From contig NZ_FOOA01000006.1 in NCBI RefSeq assembly GCF_900113065.1, positions 1 through 64,000 on the forward strand: a stretch of DNA of 64,000 bases. Direction: 5' to 3'. The notes beneath the pieces were generated by a model that saw only the letters and a program-made list of their open reading frames with translations, did not search any database and was not told the DNA's origin. Below are positions 43,506 through 54,962 of this stretch, in pieces (position 1 is the stretch's first letter; each line of letters opens with the position of its first letter). The translations under genes were made by a program, and so were the position numbers. The stretch comes from Aureimonas phyllosphaerae (GTDB lineage: Bacteria > Pseudomonadota > Alphaproteobacteria > Rhizobiales > Rhizobiaceae).

Positions 43506-44249
43506 TCAGCCGAAGACGCCGGCGAACAGGCCGGGCTTCCGGCCGGCCGGGCGCACGGTGCCGGTCTCCTGCACGAGGCGGTTCGGCTGGCCCGGGCCGA
43601 TGACGACGACCTTGGTACCGCGCTTGGCCCGCTCGTAGAGATGGGCGACGTCGTCGTTCATCATGCGGATGCAGCCCGACGACATGTTGAGGCCGATCGT
43701 CCAGGGTTGGTTGGTGCCGTGGATGCGAAACATCGAGTCGCCGCCGCCGCGATAGAGATACATGGCGCGCGCGCCGAGCGGGTTTTCCGGGCCGCCCGGC
43801 ATGTAGGCCGGCAGGATGCGGCCCTTGGCCTTCTCGCGCACGCGCATGGCGGCCGGCGGCGTCCAGCCCGGCCATTCGGCCTTGCGGCCGATCGACATGG
43901 TGCCGCCCCAGGAGAAGCCCTCCTTGCCGACGCCCACGCCATAGCGCGTCGCCATGCCGTTGCCCTCGACGAAGTAGAGGAACTTCCGGTCGGTATCGAT
44001 CACGATCGTGCCGGGCTTTTCCTTCGTCGCGATGCGCACCGACTGGCGGGCGAAGCGCGCGTCCGGCTTCTTCATCATCTGCGTCTTGCGCTGCACGGTC
44101 TCGGTGCGGATGCGGGCGCGGTCGCCCGAGATCCACTGGCCGCTGGCGTGATCGTAGACCCGCACCTGCGCCTGCGCGCTGGCGGCGGACGGGGCCGCGA
44201 AGGGCGCGAGGCCCACCATGAGGGCGAGGAGGAGAGGCGTCGTCTTCAT
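43506..44249 (-). CDS. L,D-transpeptidase (YkuD), second of a tandem pair
   Basis: A 247-residue exported enzyme. The signal peptide ends near SAASAQA; the YkuD domain covers residues about 80-225. The catalytic segment is HGTNQPWTIG followed by MSSGCIRMMNDDV, with Cys as nucleophile. It would make 3-3 crosslinks in peptidoglycan or attach outer-membrane lipoproteins. ATG at 44249 follows AAGGGA. It is 119 bases after a paralogue on the same strand, with which it shares most of the catalytic domain, so this is a tandem duplication. Confidence 0.92.
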   Translation of the reverse strand: MKTTPLLLALMVGLAPFAAPSAASAQAQVRVYDHASGQWISGDRARIRTETVQRKTQMMKKPDARFARQSVRIATKEKPGTIVIDTDRKFLYFVEGNGMATRYGVGVGKEGFSWGGTMSIGRKAEWPGWTPPAAMRVREKAKGRILPAYMPGGPENPLGARAMYLYRGGGDSMFRIHGTNQPWTIGLNMSSGCIRMMNDDVAHLYERAKRGTKVVVIGPGQPNRLVQETGTVRPAGRKPGLFAGVFG

Positions 44250-44350
44250 GGGCGGGTTCCCTTGGCAGGAGAGCGGAGGACGGGTTCGATAAGGGTCACG
44301 GACAATGGTGGAGCGCGTCACCGCCCATGCCGAGTCCCCGGTCGCGGATT

Positions 44351-44367
44351 TGCAACTCTCTGTTGCA
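44351..44367 (-). terminator. short inverted repeat between the two transpeptidase genes
   Basis: TGCAAC-TCTCT-GTTGCA is a perfect 6-bp arm pair lying just after the stop of the upstream paralogue. It may weaken readthrough into the next gene. Confidence 0.3.
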
Positions 44368-44368
44368 G

Positions 44369-45247
44369 TCAGAGCACGACGACGCGGGTGCCGACGTCGA
44401 CGCGATCGAAGAGGTCGATGACGTCCTCGTTGCGCATGCGGATGCAGCCGGACGACACCGACTGGCCGATCGTCCAGGGCTGGTTGGTGCCGTGGATGCG
44501 GTAGAGCGTCGAGCCGAGATAGAGCGCGCGCGCGCCGAGCGGGTTCGCCTCGCCGCCCGGCATGTGGGCCGGCAGGATGCGGCCCTTGGCGCGTTCGCGG
44601 GCGATCATCTCGGCCGGCGGCGTCCAGCCGGGCCATTCGGCCTTGCGGGTGACCTTATGGCTGCCGGACCAGCCGAAGCCCTCCTTGCCGACGCCGACGC
44701 CGTAGCGCATCGCCCGACCGCCGGTCTCGACATGGTAGAGGTAGTGCGAGCGCGTATCGACGACGATCGTGCCGGGCGCGTAGCCGCCGGCATAGTCGAC
44801 GCGCTGCGGCAGGAAGGCCGGGTCCATGCCCCGCGGTGCGACTTCGCGCCGGGCGGCCGTGCGCGGGGCCGCGAACGCCGAGGCGTAGACGGGCGCACTG
44901 GCGCGGCGCGCGCTCCCGAACACGGGCGCGGTGCGACGGGCGGGTTCCCCGAAGACGACCGGCGCGCGGCCTTCGCGATAGGCGCCCAGCGGCTGCATCG
45001 GACCGCCGCCCTCGGGGATCACGCCGACCGGGATGTTGCCCTCGAAGACCACGGTGCCCGGCGCGATCGGGGGCGCGAGATGGCGGCGGGCATAGCCCGG
45101 CACGACGCCCGAGCCCGGCGAGAGCTGGCGCACCCAGGGCTCGGCGACGCTGGGCGGCACGGCGAGCGGGCGGCGGTCGCGGGCTTCGGCCGCAAGCGTC
45201 AGGGAGCCGATCAGCGACAGGGCTGAGAACGCGAGGAGCAGGCGCAT
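44369..45247 (-). CDS. L,D-transpeptidase (YkuD), first of a tandem pair
   Basis: A 292-residue exported enzyme. A short signal peptide (LLLAFSALSLIGSLTLAAEA) is followed by a Pro/Ala/Arg-rich linker of about 120 residues, and then the YkuD domain with HGTNQPWTIGQSV and SSGCIRMRNEDV. The linker is longer than in its paralogue and could span to the cell wall. ATG at 45247 follows CGAGG. Role as for the paralogue; the two may differ in donor or in growth stage. Confidence 0.92.
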   Translation of the reverse strand: MRLLLAFSALSLIGSLTLAAEARDRRPLAVPPSVAEPWVRQLSPGSGVVPGYARRHLAPPIAPGTVVFEGNIPVGVIPEGGGPMQPLGAYREGRAPVVFGEPARRTAPVFGSARRASAPVYASAFAAPRTAARREVAPRGMDPAFLPQRVDYAGGYAPGTIVVDTRSHYLYHVETGGRAMRYGVGVGKEGFGWSGSHKVTRKAEWPGWTPPAEMIARERAKGRILPAHMPGGEANPLGARALYLGSTLYRIHGTNQPWTIGQSVSSGCIRMRNEDVIDLFDRVDVGTRVVVL

Positions 45248-45415
45248 CCGGGAACCTCGTTCAAACGGCGCAGCGACCCTCGGGGAGGCGCGCGGAAACC
45301 TTGGGTCGAGGATGCCGGGCCAATCGCCAGCGAAAGGTGAATCGCGGAGCCCCGGAGGTGCGCTGTCCCGCGCTTCCGCCGGGCAGGGTGAACGGGCGGT
45401 AAAGCCTCCGGTGCC

Positions 45416-46129
45416 TCAGCCGCGCGCGCGGCGGCGCGCGTCCCGCAGGACGGCCGGCAGGAGCGGCGCGGCCTCGGCCTGGCTCATGCCGGGCTTCAGC
45501 CGGGGGTCGTAGAGCATGTTCATCAGCACCCGGTCGTAGGGGCCGAAGTTCGTCAGCTTCGAGGTGTCGTTGAAGACGCTGTCGGGGGCGTCGGCATTGT
45601 CGTTGAGGGGCCCGAGCCCCTGCAGCACCTCCTCGATCAGGCATCGGCGGAACAGCGCGTCGCCCTCGTTCGACACGATGATCGCGTCCGAGCGCGTGAT
45701 GCCGGCGCGCCCGTAGGAGGCGCGCACCACGCAGTTGCCGGGCACGCGCATGAACGGGCTGCGATAGACCTCGCGGCCGACGCGCTGGTAGTCGCGGCGG
45801 TCGACGACGTGGACGACGAAGTTCGCGTCCTCGCCGGGTCTGGCTTCCAGGGTCTCAAGCCCGCCGATCTGCCGGCGAATTTGGCGCATGAAGGCGCGCA
45901 CGGCCGCGCGGCGATCGGTCGCCGCGGTGTTGTCGATCCGGTAGCGCACCGGGCCGGCAAAGCGCTTGAGATAGCTCGAATCGCTGAAGGACCCGGTGAT
46001 CTCCGCTCCGAACACCACCCGCTCGAACCCGTCGATCAGCGCGGCGTCGGGCGGCAGGCGCTGGGCCGCCGCCGGGCCGGCGGACAGGATAACGGCGACG
46101 AGCACGGCGCCGCCGAGGCGACCTGCCAT
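45416..46129 (-). CDS. DUF2927 secreted protein
   Basis: A 237-residue exported protein. The signal peptide [18 protein letters not shown] is followed by a domain that fits DUF2927: [10 protein letters not shown], then [13 protein letters not shown] and an [28 protein letters not shown] region (shown in part). The Glu pair in the last motif resembles a degenerate protease site, but activity is unknown. The ATG at 46129 is preferred for the signal peptide; ATG at 46159 would lengthen the basic N-terminus. It is divergent from tag. Confidence 0.75.
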   Translation of the reverse strand: MAGRLGGAVLVAVILSAGPAAAQRLPPDAALIDGFERVVFGAEITGSFSDSSYLKRFAGPVRYRIDNTAATDRRAAVRAFMRQIRRQIGGLETLEARPGEDANFVVHVVDRRDYQRVGREVYRSPFMRVPGNCVVRASYGRAGITRSDAIIVSNEGDALFRRCLIEEVLQGLGPLNDNADAPDSVFNDTSKLTNFGPYDRVLMNMLYDPRLKPGMSQAEAAPLLPAVLRDARRRARG

Positions 46130-46286
46130 TGCCCTTCTGCCTCGCTTGCCCCAAACCATCGCGCTCACATGCCCATGCTGCCGGCCTGCCGCCAGTTGGC
46201 GGGCGGGGAGGGCGACGCGCAAGCCGGGACCGGCGACAGTCCACGGCAAATGTGCCGCATCACGAATGGAGACGAGGGAGCGCGGG

Positions 46287-46928
46287 ATGGAGACGACGGC
46301 GGAGGGCCTCCGGATCGGCGCCGACGGCGCGGCGCGCTGCGCCTGGGCGGGCGAGGGGGCGGACTACGTCGCCTATCACGACCGCGAATGGGGCCGGCCG
46401 AGCGCGGACGACGACCAGCTCTACGAGAAGATCTGCCTCGAAGGGTTCCAGTCGGGCCTGTCCTGGATCACCATCCTGCGCAAGCGCGAGGCCTTTCGCC
46501 GCCAGTTCGCGGGCTTCGCAATCGAGGCGGTGGCCGAGATGGGCGAGGCCGACGTCGAGCGCATCCTCGCCGACCCCGGCGTGGTGCGCCATCGCGGCAA
46601 GATCGCGTCCGCCATCAACAACGCGAGGGCGGCGCGGCGTCTGCGGGACGAGACCGGCGCCTCGCTCGCCGCCTTCCTCTGGCGCTTCGAGCCCCCGGCG
46701 GAGGAGCGGCCCGGCCATGTCACGCTCGACTGGGCGCGCGCCAACCCGCAGACGCCCGCCTCCCAACGGCTCGCCAAGGCGCTGAAGGCGAAAGGCTTCA
46801 CCTTCTTCGGCCCGACCACGGCCTATGCCTTCATGCAGTCCATGGGCTTCGTGAACGATCATCTGGAAGGATGCTGCATCAGGGACGAGTGCGAGCAGGC
46901 GCGGGCGGCGTTCGTGCGGCCCGCATAA
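46287..46928 (+). CDS. tag: DNA-3-methyladenine glycosylase I
   Basis: A 213-residue TagI. It removes 3-methyladenine from DNA at the first step of base excision repair. [19 protein letters not shown] is the typical start (first part RCAWAG, then YHDREWGRP), and [20 protein letters not shown] is the signature helix-hairpin region. ATG at 46287 follows GAGGGAG by 6 bases; ATG at 46266 is also in frame. The zinc-binding Cys and His residues of the family are partly visible (CAW, YHD, NDH). Confidence 0.92.
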   Translation: METTAEGLRIGADGAARCAWAGEGADYVAYHDREWGRPSADDDQLYEKICLEGFQSGLSWITILRKREAFRRQFAGFAIEAVAEMGEADVERILADPGVVRHRGKIASAINNARAARRLRDETGASLAAFLWRFEPPAEERPGHVTLDWARANPQTPASQRLAKALKAKGFTFFGPTTAYAFMQSMGFVNDHLEGCCIRDECEQARAAFVRPA

Positions 46929-47038
46929 GTCCTGCAAACCTTGCCGCTCGGGGCGGGGATGGGCTAGGAGGCGTGCAATTCGCACATCGTCTCGCGGGGC
47001 CCCCGATGGGCTCCGCCCCGTCACGTCTGGAACGACCC

Positions 47039-48541
47039 ATGGCCCCGAAGAAGCCCTCCCGCGTCAAGGCGCGCCAGCCGCGCGGCTTCGTGGATCGCAG
47101 CGCGAGCGACCTCTACGCGCAGGACCGGATGCTCGCCACCATCCGCCACGTCTACGAGACCTACGGGTTCGAGCCGGTCGAGACGCCCTTCTTCGAGTAC
47201 ACCGACGCGCTCGGCAAGTTCCTGCCTGACTCGGACCGCCCGAACGAGGGCGTCTTCTCTCTGCAGGACGACGACGAGGAGTGGCTGAGCCTGCGCTACG
47301 ACCTGACCGCGCCGCTGGCGCGCCACGTCGCCGAGAACTTCGAGGACCTGCCGAAGCCCTACCGCTCCTACCGGGCGGGCTATGTCTTCCGCAACGAGAA
47401 GCCGGGTCCGGGCCGCTTCCGCCAGTTCATGCAGTTCGACGCCGACATCGTGGGCGCGCCGAACGTCTCGGCCGACGCCGAGATGGCGATGATGATGGCC
47501 GACACGATGGAAGCGCTGGGCATCGCGCGGGGCCAGTACGTGATCCGGGTCAACAACCGGAAGGTGCTGGACGGCATTCTCGACGCGATCGGCCTCGAGG
47601 GCGACCAGGGGCGGCGGCTGACGGTGCTGCGCGCGCTCGACAAGTTCGACAAGTTCGGCGCCGATGGGGTGAGGCTTCTGCTCGGGGCTGGTCGTCTCGA
47701 CGAGAGCGGCGGCAAGGGCGACTTCACCAAGGGCGCAGAGCTCAATGGCGAGACGATCGCGCGCGTCCTCAGGATCTTCGACGCGGACGGGCTGTCGGGC
47801 GTGCGCCAGGCCTTCGGCGGCCATGCGGGCGTCGATGGCGGTCTCGACGAACTCTCTCAAATCGAGAGCTTCGCGCGCACCGCCGGCTACGAGGCCGATC
47901 GCGTCAGGATCGACCCGTCCGTCGTGCGCGGCCTCGAATACTACACCGGTCCCGTCTTCGAGGCCGAGCTCCTCTTCGACGTCGTCAACGAGAAGGGCCA
48001 GAAGGTGCAGTTCGGCTCGGTCGGCGGCGGCGGGCGCTACGATGGCCTCGTCTCGCGCTTCCTGGCGACGCCGGTGCCGGCGACCGGCTTCTCGATTGGC
48101 GTCTCGCGCCTCCAGACCGCGCTGAAGAACCTCGGGCGCCTCGAAGGCGAGCGGCGCACCGGCCCGGTGGTCGTCACCGTGATGGACCGCGACCGGATGG
48201 CCGACTACCAGGCGATGGCCACGCAGCTGCGCGCCGCGCTGAACGGCCCGGGCCAGCCCGTCGTGCCGGTCGAGGTCTTCCAGGGCAATCCGAAGCAGTT
48301 CGGCAAGCAGCTGCAATATGCCGACCGGCGCGGCGCGCCCGTCGTCGTCATCCAGGGCGGCGACGAGAAGGCGGCCGGCAAGGTGCAGGTCAAGGACCTC
48401 GCGCTCGGCAAGGAGCTCTCGGCCGGCGTCGAGGACAACGCCGAATGGCGCGAGATGCGCGCCGGCCAGGAACTCGTCGACGAGGCCGATCTGGTGGCCG
48501 CCGTCCGGGCGATCCTCGGGCGCGCCGGCGGGGCGGCCTGA
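47039..48541 (+). CDS. hisS: histidyl-tRNA synthetase
   Basis: A 500-residue class II synthetase that charges tRNA-His. Motif 2 is [20 protein letters not shown] (in part), the histidine loop is [14 protein letters not shown], and the C-terminal anticodon-binding domain is at residues about 400-490. It is longer than the E. coli enzyme and belongs to the alphaproteobacterial type. ATG at 47039 is the first start of the operon hisS-hisZ-hisG, a gene order common in Hyphomicrobiales. It is followed by hisZ after 4 bases. Confidence 0.94.
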   Translation: MAPKKPSRVKARQPRGFVDRSASDLYAQDRMLATIRHVYETYGFEPVETPFFEYTDALGKFLPDSDRPNEGVFSLQDDDEEWLSLRYDLTAPLARHVAENFEDLPKPYRSYRAGYVFRNEKPGPGRFRQFMQFDADIVGAPNVSADAEMAMMMADTMEALGIARGQYVIRVNNRKVLDGILDAIGLEGDQGRRLTVLRALDKFDKFGADGVRLLLGAGRLDESGGKGDFTKGAELNGETIARVLRIFDADGLSGVRQAFGGHAGVDGGLDELSQIESFARTAGYEADRVRIDPSVVRGLEYYTGPVFEAELLFDVVNEKGQKVQFGSVGGGGRYDGLVSRFLATPVPATGFSIGVSRLQTALKNLGRLEGERRTGPVVVTVMDRDRMADYQAMATQLRAALNGPGQPVVPVEVFQGNPKQFGKQLQYADRRGAPVVVIQGGDEKAAGKVQVKDLALGKELSAGVEDNAEWREMRAGQELVDEADLVAAVRAILGRAGGAA

Positions 48542-48545
48542 CGCG

Positions 48546-49718
48546 ATGAGCCTTCTGACCGGATCGGGCGCCGCGCGGCCGGGCGGCAGCCCGGCGCCCT
48601 TCGACGCCGCGCTCGCCGCGCTGTTCGCCGATCTCGGCGCTGTGACGGTGGAGACGCCGCTCCTGCAGCGTGCCGAGCCCTATCTCGACACGGCCGGCGA
48701 GGACCTGCGCCGGCGCATCTTCCTGACGCGCGGCGAGGGGGGCGAGACCTTGTGCCTGCGCCCGGACTTCACGATCCCCGTCTGCCTGGCCCATATCGAG
48801 GGGGCCGCCGGCCTGCCTCGGCGGTATGCCTACAACGGACCGGTGTTCCGCCAGCGCCGGGGCGAGCCGGCCGAGTTCCGTCAGGCGGGCATCGAGAATC
48901 TCGGCGAAGAGAACCGCGCGGCCGCCGACTCGCAGGCGCTGGCTGAAGCGCTGGCCGCCTTGCGCGCCTGCGGGCTGCCGGAGCCGGCCGCCGTCACCGT
49001 CGGCGATCAGGCACTGTTCGAGGCGTTCCTGACCGCGCTCGACCTGCCGGCCGGCTGGCAGCGCAGGCTCGTGCGTTGCTTCGGCCGCGACGATCTTCTG
49101 GAGGCCGCGCTCGCCGCCCTGTCGCGCGAGGCGGACAGCGACCCGCTCGATCTCGATCCGGCGGTGCGCGCGCTTCTGCGCGGCGGCGACACGGTGGCGC
49201 TGGCCGAACACGTGCGGACCCTGATGGACGCGGGCGGCCTGCCGCCGAACCGCGGGCGCACCCCTGAGGAGATTGCCGAGCGGCTGGTCGAGAAGATGGC
49301 GCTCGCCAACACGCGGCTGCGCTCGACCTATCTCGACCGGCTGCGGGCGTTTCTCGCGCTGGACTGCCCGCTGGGCGAAGCGCCCGCACGGCTGGAGGCG
49401 ATGGAGGCGCAGTCGGGCGTCGAGTTCGGACCGGCGCTGGATCTCTTCCGCGACCGCGCCGCGTCGCTGGGGGCGGCCGGTGTCGATCTCGGCCCCATCC
49501 GCTATCGCGCCGCCTTCGGGCGCACGCTCGACTACTACACCGGCCTCGTCTTCGAGATCGCCGCTGCGCCCGGCGCCGAACCGCTTGTCGGCGGCGGGCG
49601 CTACGACCGGCTCGTCTCCTATCTCGGCGCGCCGACGCCGATCCCGGCGGTCGGCTTCGCGCTCGATCTCGACCGGATCGCGGCCGCCATGGCCGCCGGG
49701 GGGGAGGGCCGGCCATGA
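48546..49718 (+). CDS. hisZ: ATP phosphoribosyltransferase regulatory subunit HisZ
   Basis: A 390-residue paralogue of the HisRS catalytic core without the anticodon-binding domain. It binds the short HisG and gives it histidine feedback control. HisRS-like segments remain ([34 protein letters not shown] in part, [13 protein letters not shown]). It starts at ATG 48546, 4 bases after hisS, and overlaps hisG by an ATGA. Presence of HisZ fits the short HisG downstream. Confidence 0.93.
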   Translation: MSLLTGSGAARPGGSPAPFDAALAALFADLGAVTVETPLLQRAEPYLDTAGEDLRRRIFLTRGEGGETLCLRPDFTIPVCLAHIEGAAGLPRRYAYNGPVFRQRRGEPAEFRQAGIENLGEENRAAADSQALAEALAALRACGLPEPAAVTVGDQALFEAFLTALDLPAGWQRRLVRCFGRDDLLEAALAALSREADSDPLDLDPAVRALLRGGDTVALAEHVRTLMDAGGLPPNRGRTPEEIAERLVEKMALANTRLRSTYLDRLRAFLALDCPLGEAPARLEAMEAQSGVEFGPALDLFRDRAASLGAAGVDLGPIRYRAAFGRTLDYYTGLVFEIAAAPGAEPLVGGGRYDRLVSYLGAPTPIPAVGFALDLDRIAAAMAAGGEGRP

Positions 49719-50404
49719 CCCTGACGCTTGCCATTCCGTCCAAGGGCCGCCTCAAGGATCAGTGCGTCGCGGCGCTCGGTGAAGCCGGCATCACGGTCCA
49801 CCCGAGCGATGACGCGCGCTCCTACCGCACCCGCGTCGAGGGCGCCGAGGGGCTGGAGGTCCTGCTTCTCTCGGCGTCCGAGATCGCGCGCGAACTGCGC
49901 GACGGGGCGATCGACCTCGGCGTCACCGGCGAGGACCTCCTGCGCGAGACGATGCCCGACTTCGACCGGCGCGGGCGCATCGTCTCACGGCTCGGCTTCG
50001 GCCATGCCGACGTGGTGGTGGCCGTACCCGACAGCTGGATCGACGTCGAGACGATGGAAGATCTCGGCGACGTCGCCGCCTCGTTCCGCCAGCGCCACGG
50101 CCGGCGCCTTCGCATCGCGACCAAATACTGGCGGCTGACGCAAGGGTTCTTCACGAGGAGCCACGGCATCCAGAGCTACCGGATCGTCGAGAGCCTCGGC
50201 GCCACCGAAGGGGCGCCCGCAGCGGGTTCGGCCGACATCATCGTGGACATCACCTCCACTGGATCGACGCTGACCGCCAACCGGCTGCGCGTCCTGAAGG
50301 ACGGCGTGATCCTGCGCTCCGAGGCCTGCCTGGCGCTCGCCCATCGCTCTGAAGGGGATGCGGGCCGTGCGGCCGCGCTGGACGCGCTCATCGCGCGGTT
50401 CTGA
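49715..50404 (+). CDS. hisG: ATP phosphoribosyltransferase, short form
   Basis: A 229-residue short-form HisG that joins ATP and PRPP in the first step of histidine synthesis. The short form lacks the C-terminal ACT-like regulatory domain and needs HisZ, encoded just before it. Key motifs are [13 protein letters not shown] at the start and [18 protein letters not shown] at the PRPP site. ATG at 49715 overlaps the hisZ stop. It ends the operon and is followed by a GC-rich hairpin. Confidence 0.94.
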   Translation: MTLTLAIPSKGRLKDQCVAALGEAGITVHPSDDARSYRTRVEGAEGLEVLLLSASEIARELRDGAIDLGVTGEDLLRETMPDFDRRGRIVSRLGFGHADVVVAVPDSWIDVETMEDLGDVAASFRQRHGRRLRIATKYWRLTQGFFTRSHGIQSYRIVESLGATEGAPAAGSADIIVDITSTGSTLTANRLRVLKDGVILRSEACLALAHRSEGDAGRAAALDALIARF

Positions 50405-50415
50405 CCCACGCAAAA

Positions 50416-50437
50416 CGGCCGCCCCTAAGGGCGGCCG
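50416..50437. terminator. intrinsic terminator between hisG and the DoxX gene
   Basis: CGGCCGCCC-CTAA-GGGCGGCCG is a perfect 9-bp stem. A TTTT run follows on the minus strand, so it fits best as the terminator of the DoxX gene, and can also stop hisG transcripts. Confidence 0.8.
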
Positions 50438-50465
50438 CTCACGAACGGCCGATGACGTCGGGCGA

Positions 50466-50852
50466 TCAGACGCGGGCGAGCGTCGGGGTGCCGCGGCGTG
50501 CGTCCACCGAGTAGGCGCCGGCGCCGACCGCGCCGAGCACCAGGAAGCCGCCGACGATCGACAGGTTCTTCATCGCCTGCGTGGCGTCGCCCATGTGGGC
50601 GGTCAGGATCGTGCCGACCGTGAAGACGGCGAGCACATAGGCGACGATGCGGGTCTGAAAGCCGACGAGGATCGCAAGGCCGCCGAAGAACTCCACCGCG
50701 CCGACGAGATAGGCCATGGCGATGCCGCCGGGCACACCGAGGCTGGCGAGATAACCGGCAAAGCCGGCTGCGCCCGTCAGCTTGCCGAAGCCGGACACGA
50801 TGAAGAGGATCGAGAGGAGGACGCGTCCGGCGAGAAGGGCGGCGGAATTCAT
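50466..50852 (-). CDS. DoxX-family membrane protein
   Basis: A 128-residue protein with four hydrophobic segments and the DoxX landmarks RVLLSILFIVSGFGKL and FFGGLAILVGFQTRI. DoxX proteins are small inner-membrane proteins linked to thiosulfate:quinone oxidation or redox stress. ATG at 50852 follows GGAG. It is convergent with hisG and divergent from the BCCT transporter gene. The partner and substrate are unknown. Confidence 0.87.
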   Translation of the reverse strand: MNSAALLAGRVLLSILFIVSGFGKLTGAAGFAGYLASLGVPGGIAMAYLVGAVEFFGGLAILVGFQTRIVAYVLAVFTVGTILTAHMGDATQAMKNLSIVGGFLVLGAVGAGAYSVDARRGTPTLARV

Positions 50853-50961
50853 GAGGCTGGCTCCGTGGGTGCGTTGAGGAAATCCGTGAGCGAACTTCTG
50901 ACGCAGCGCGCGAGCGCGGCATAGGCTCGCGAAACGCGACTGATCGTCAACGCCGGGAAGA

Positions 50962-50978
50962 CCAATCGACGCGATTGG
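50962..50978. promoter_or_regulatory. inverted repeat CCAATCG-ACG-CGATTGG
   Basis: A perfect 7-3-7 palindrome in the 293-base gap between the divergent DoxX and BCCT genes. Its size fits a TetR/BetI-like dimer site. No betI-type gene is in the window, so the binder is unknown. Confidence 0.5.
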
Positions 50979-51145
50979 CTGCCGGATGCACGACAATCTC
51001 GGCGGACGCGTCGAAGAGCGGCCACAATCGCTGGGTTCGCGCGGGTTATGCCCTAGCTGAATCTTAGGCGGGAAAGTCGGACGCGCGTTCGGCGCTGCAT
51101 CCGCAGCCATCCGCCGTTTCTTTGTGTACCGAGTTCCAGCCTGTC

Positions 51146-53131
51146 ATGACATCCAAGATCCGTCCGCCCGTGTTCTTTCCCGCCAGCGCGATCATCGCGG
51201 CGCTGGTGCTCGTCGGCGTCCTCTTCCCACGCGACGCGGAGCGTCTCTTCGGCGCGGCTCAGGCTTTCGTGCTCGACACGTTCGGCTGGTTCTACCTCCT
51301 GACGGTCGGCATTCTCCTGTTCTCGGTCCTGTTCTTTGCGCTGAGCCGCTTCGGCCGGCTGAAGCTCGGGCCGGACGATGCCGAGCCGGACTACCCCTAT
51401 GCGTCATGGCTGGCGATGCTGTTTGCCGCCGGCATGGGCATCGGCCTCATGTTCTATGCGGTCGCCGAGCCTGTCCTGCACTATTCCGTGCCGCCCGAGG
51501 CGGAGCCGCGCACCCTCGAGGCCGCGCGCCAGGCGATGGAGTTCACCTTCTTCCACTGGGGGCTTCATGCCTGGGCAATCTATGCCGTCGTAGGCCTGTC
51601 GCTCGCCTATTTCTCGTTCCGCTACAACCTGCCGCTGACGATCCGCTCCGGCTTCTATCCGCTGATCCGCGAGCGCATCGACGGCCCCGTCGGCCATGCG
51701 GTAGACGTCTTCGCTATCTGCGGCACGGTGTTCGGCATCGCGACCTCGCTCGGCCTTGGCGTCCTTCAGATGAACGCCGGCCTCAACCATCTCCTCGGCG
51801 TGCCCAACACGGTCTGGGTGCAGATCCTGCTGATTGCCGTGGTGATGGGCGCAGCGACGGTGTCGGTCGTCTCCGGCCTCGACACCGGGGTGAGGCGCCT
51901 GTCGGAGGGCAACCTCGTCGTCGCCATCGTCCTGATGCTCTTCGTGCTCGTGGTCGGGCCGACGACCTTCATCTTCAAGGCCTTCGTCCAGAACATCGGG
52001 GCCTATCTCGACGATCTCTTGCCGCGCACGTTCACGCTCTACGCCTACGAGCCGCGCGCCTGGATCAGCGACTGGACGCTGTTCTACTGGGCCTGGTGGA
52101 TCTCCTGGTCGCCGTTCGTCGGCATGTTCATCGCGCGCATCTCGCGCGGGCGCACGGTGCGCGAGTTCGTTCTCGGCGTCCTGTTCGTGCCCTCGACCTT
52201 CACGTTCTTCTGGATGACCGTCTTCGGCAACTCGGCCATTTCCCTCGACCTCGGCCCGGCGGCGGGTGCCCTTGCGCGCGAGGTGCAGGAGAACCTGCCG
52301 GTCGCCCTGTTCCAGTTTTTCGAGTACCTGCCGCTGAGCGGCATCACATCGACGCTGGCTGTCATCCTCGTCGGTATCTTCTTCGTCACCTCGGCCGATT
52401 CCGGCTCGCTCGTCGTCGATGCCCTCGCTTCGGGCGGCCGTGACGACACGCCCGTCTGGCAGCGCATCTACTGGTGCGTCGTGCAAGGGACGGTCGCGGC
52501 GCTGCTTCTGCTCGCCGGTGGGCTTGTCGGTCTGCAGACGATGACACTGATCGCCGCGCTGCCCTTCGCCGTCATTCTCCTGCTTCTGGCTTTCGGCCTT
52601 CTGCGCGGCATGCAGGCCGACGTCGCGCGGGCGATGGAGCACCGGCAGGCCCAGCCGGCGGTTCTCGTGCGCGGGGCGAGCTGGCAGGCGCGGCTCGGCG
52701 CGATCCTGCACGAGCCAAACAAGCGAGACGTGCGCCGCTTCATCGACAGCACCGCCCGACCCGCCCTGTCGGACGTGCGCGACGAACTCGTGCGGCGCGG
52801 GCTCGATGCGCGGCTCGACGGGGAGGGCGATGGCCCGGTGGTCCTGACCGTTCCGGCCGAGAGCGCGCGGGACTTCGTCTACGGGGTCGAGCCGGTGGCG
52901 CAGCCGGCGATGGTCTTCTCGGCGGCCGACACGCGCACCTCGTTGGACGGACGGCGGATGATCTGGGCGGCCCGGACGATCTTTTCCGACGGCAGTCGCG
53001 GCTACGACGTGACCGGTTTCACCAAGGCCGATCTTCTGTCCGACGTCCTGGCCCAGTTCGAACGCTACCAGATCCTGACGCAGGCCGAGAGCACGCAGCT
53101 CTACACCGGCTCGCCCGCCGCACGGGCCTGA
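51146..53131 (+). CDS. BCCT-family choline/betaine transporter (BetT-like)
   Basis: A 661-residue sodium- or proton-coupled transporter with twelve core helices. The BCCT tryptophan box WAWWISWSPFVGMFIARISRGRT (seen in part) and the GMGIGLMFYAVAEP segment are present. The cytoplasmic C-terminus from residue about 500 is long and acidic/basic, matching the BetT osmosensory tail (LDGRRMIWAARTIFSDGSRGYD). ATG at 51146 starts the first helix; TTG at 51122 is in frame. The role is uptake of choline, glycine betaine or a related osmolyte. No bet genes are adjacent. Confidence 0.9.
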   Translation: MTSKIRPPVFFPASAIIAALVLVGVLFPRDAERLFGAAQAFVLDTFGWFYLLTVGILLFSVLFFALSRFGRLKLGPDDAEPDYPYASWLAMLFAAGMGIGLMFYAVAEPVLHYSVPPEAEPRTLEAARQAMEFTFFHWGLHAWAIYAVVGLSLAYFSFRYNLPLTIRSGFYPLIRERIDGPVGHAVDVFAICGTVFGIATSLGLGVLQMNAGLNHLLGVPNTVWVQILLIAVVMGAATVSVVSGLDTGVRRLSEGNLVVAIVLMLFVLVVGPTTFIFKAFVQNIGAYLDDLLPRTFTLYAYEPRAWISDWTLFYWAWWISWSPFVGMFIARISRGRTVREFVLGVLFVPSTFTFFWMTVFGNSAISLDLGPAAGALAREVQENLPVALFQFFEYLPLSGITSTLAVILVGIFFVTSADSGSLVVDALASGGRDDTPVWQRIYWCVVQGTVAALLLLAGGLVGLQTMTLIAALPFAVILLLLAFGLLRGMQADVARAMEHRQAQPAVLVRGASWQARLGAILHEPNKRDVRRFIDSTARPALSDVRDELVRRGLDARLDGEGDGPVVLTVPAESARDFVYGVEPVAQPAMVFSAADTRTSLDGRRMIWAARTIFSDGSRGYDVTGFTKADLLSDVLAQFERYQILTQAESTQLYTGSPAARA

Positions 53132-53138
53132 AACCGGA

Positions 53139-53162
53139 AAGGGCCGCACGAGGCGGCCCCTT
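53139..53162. terminator. hairpin between the BCCT gene and fumC
   Basis: GGGCCGC (53141-53147) pairs with GCGGCCC (53153-53159), flanked by AAA and CTT. It lies between the convergent stop codons and can act on both transcripts. Confidence 0.65.
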
Positions 53163-53182
53163 CGTCATGTCTGCCGCGCCTC

Positions 53183-54574
<1,392 letters not shown>

Positions 54575-54666
54575 CGCATTCCCCTCGGAAAGCCGCCCGC
54601 GGAACGCCGGGCCGTCGGGGCGGCGTTACCATGCCGTACGTCGTCGAGAAACCCGTCGCGCGCACG

Positions 54667-54693
54667 AAAAAGCCGGCCTTTCGGTCGGCTTTT
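54667..54693 (-). terminator. intrinsic terminator after csbD
   Basis: On the minus strand AAAAGCCGACC-GAAA-GGCCGGCTTTTT forms an 11-bp stem (with one G-U pair) and a run of five Ts. It lies 26 bases after the csbD stop and before fumC. Confidence 0.9.
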
Positions 54694-54718
54694 CCCACTC
54701 AAACGATTCGTACGCGGG

Positions 54719-54913
54719 TCAGTGCTTCTTCAGGCCGACTTGGTCCTTCATGGCGTCCTTGACCTTGCCGTAGTTCTTCTGGGTCTTGCCCTCGGCCTGG
54801 TCCGCCATGCCGTCGGCCTGGAGGCGGTCGTTGCCGACCAGCTTGCCAGCGGCTTCCTTGATCTTGCCGCCGATTTCCTTCGCGCCGCCCTGGACCTGAT
54901 TCTTGTCGACCAT
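54719..54913 (-). CDS. CsbD-family stress protein
   Basis: A 64-residue CsbD protein, a small hydrophilic family induced by general stress. KEIGGKIKEAAGKLVGNDRLQADG and QAEGKTQKNYGKVKDAM are the family core (shown in parts). ATG at 54913 follows GGAG by 8 bases. A GGAAC-N16-CGTT promoter lies 50 bases upstream, so the gene is probably part of the sigma-EcfG regulon. The biochemical role is unknown. Confidence 0.93.
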   Translation of the reverse strand: MVDKNQVQGGAKEIGGKIKEAAGKLVGNDRLQADGMADQAEGKTQKNYGKVKDAMKDQVGLKKH

Positions 54914-54962
54914 GGAATTGCTCCGTTTCGTTGGGCCAGCTCATGCTGGCGTCGGGGAAAAA

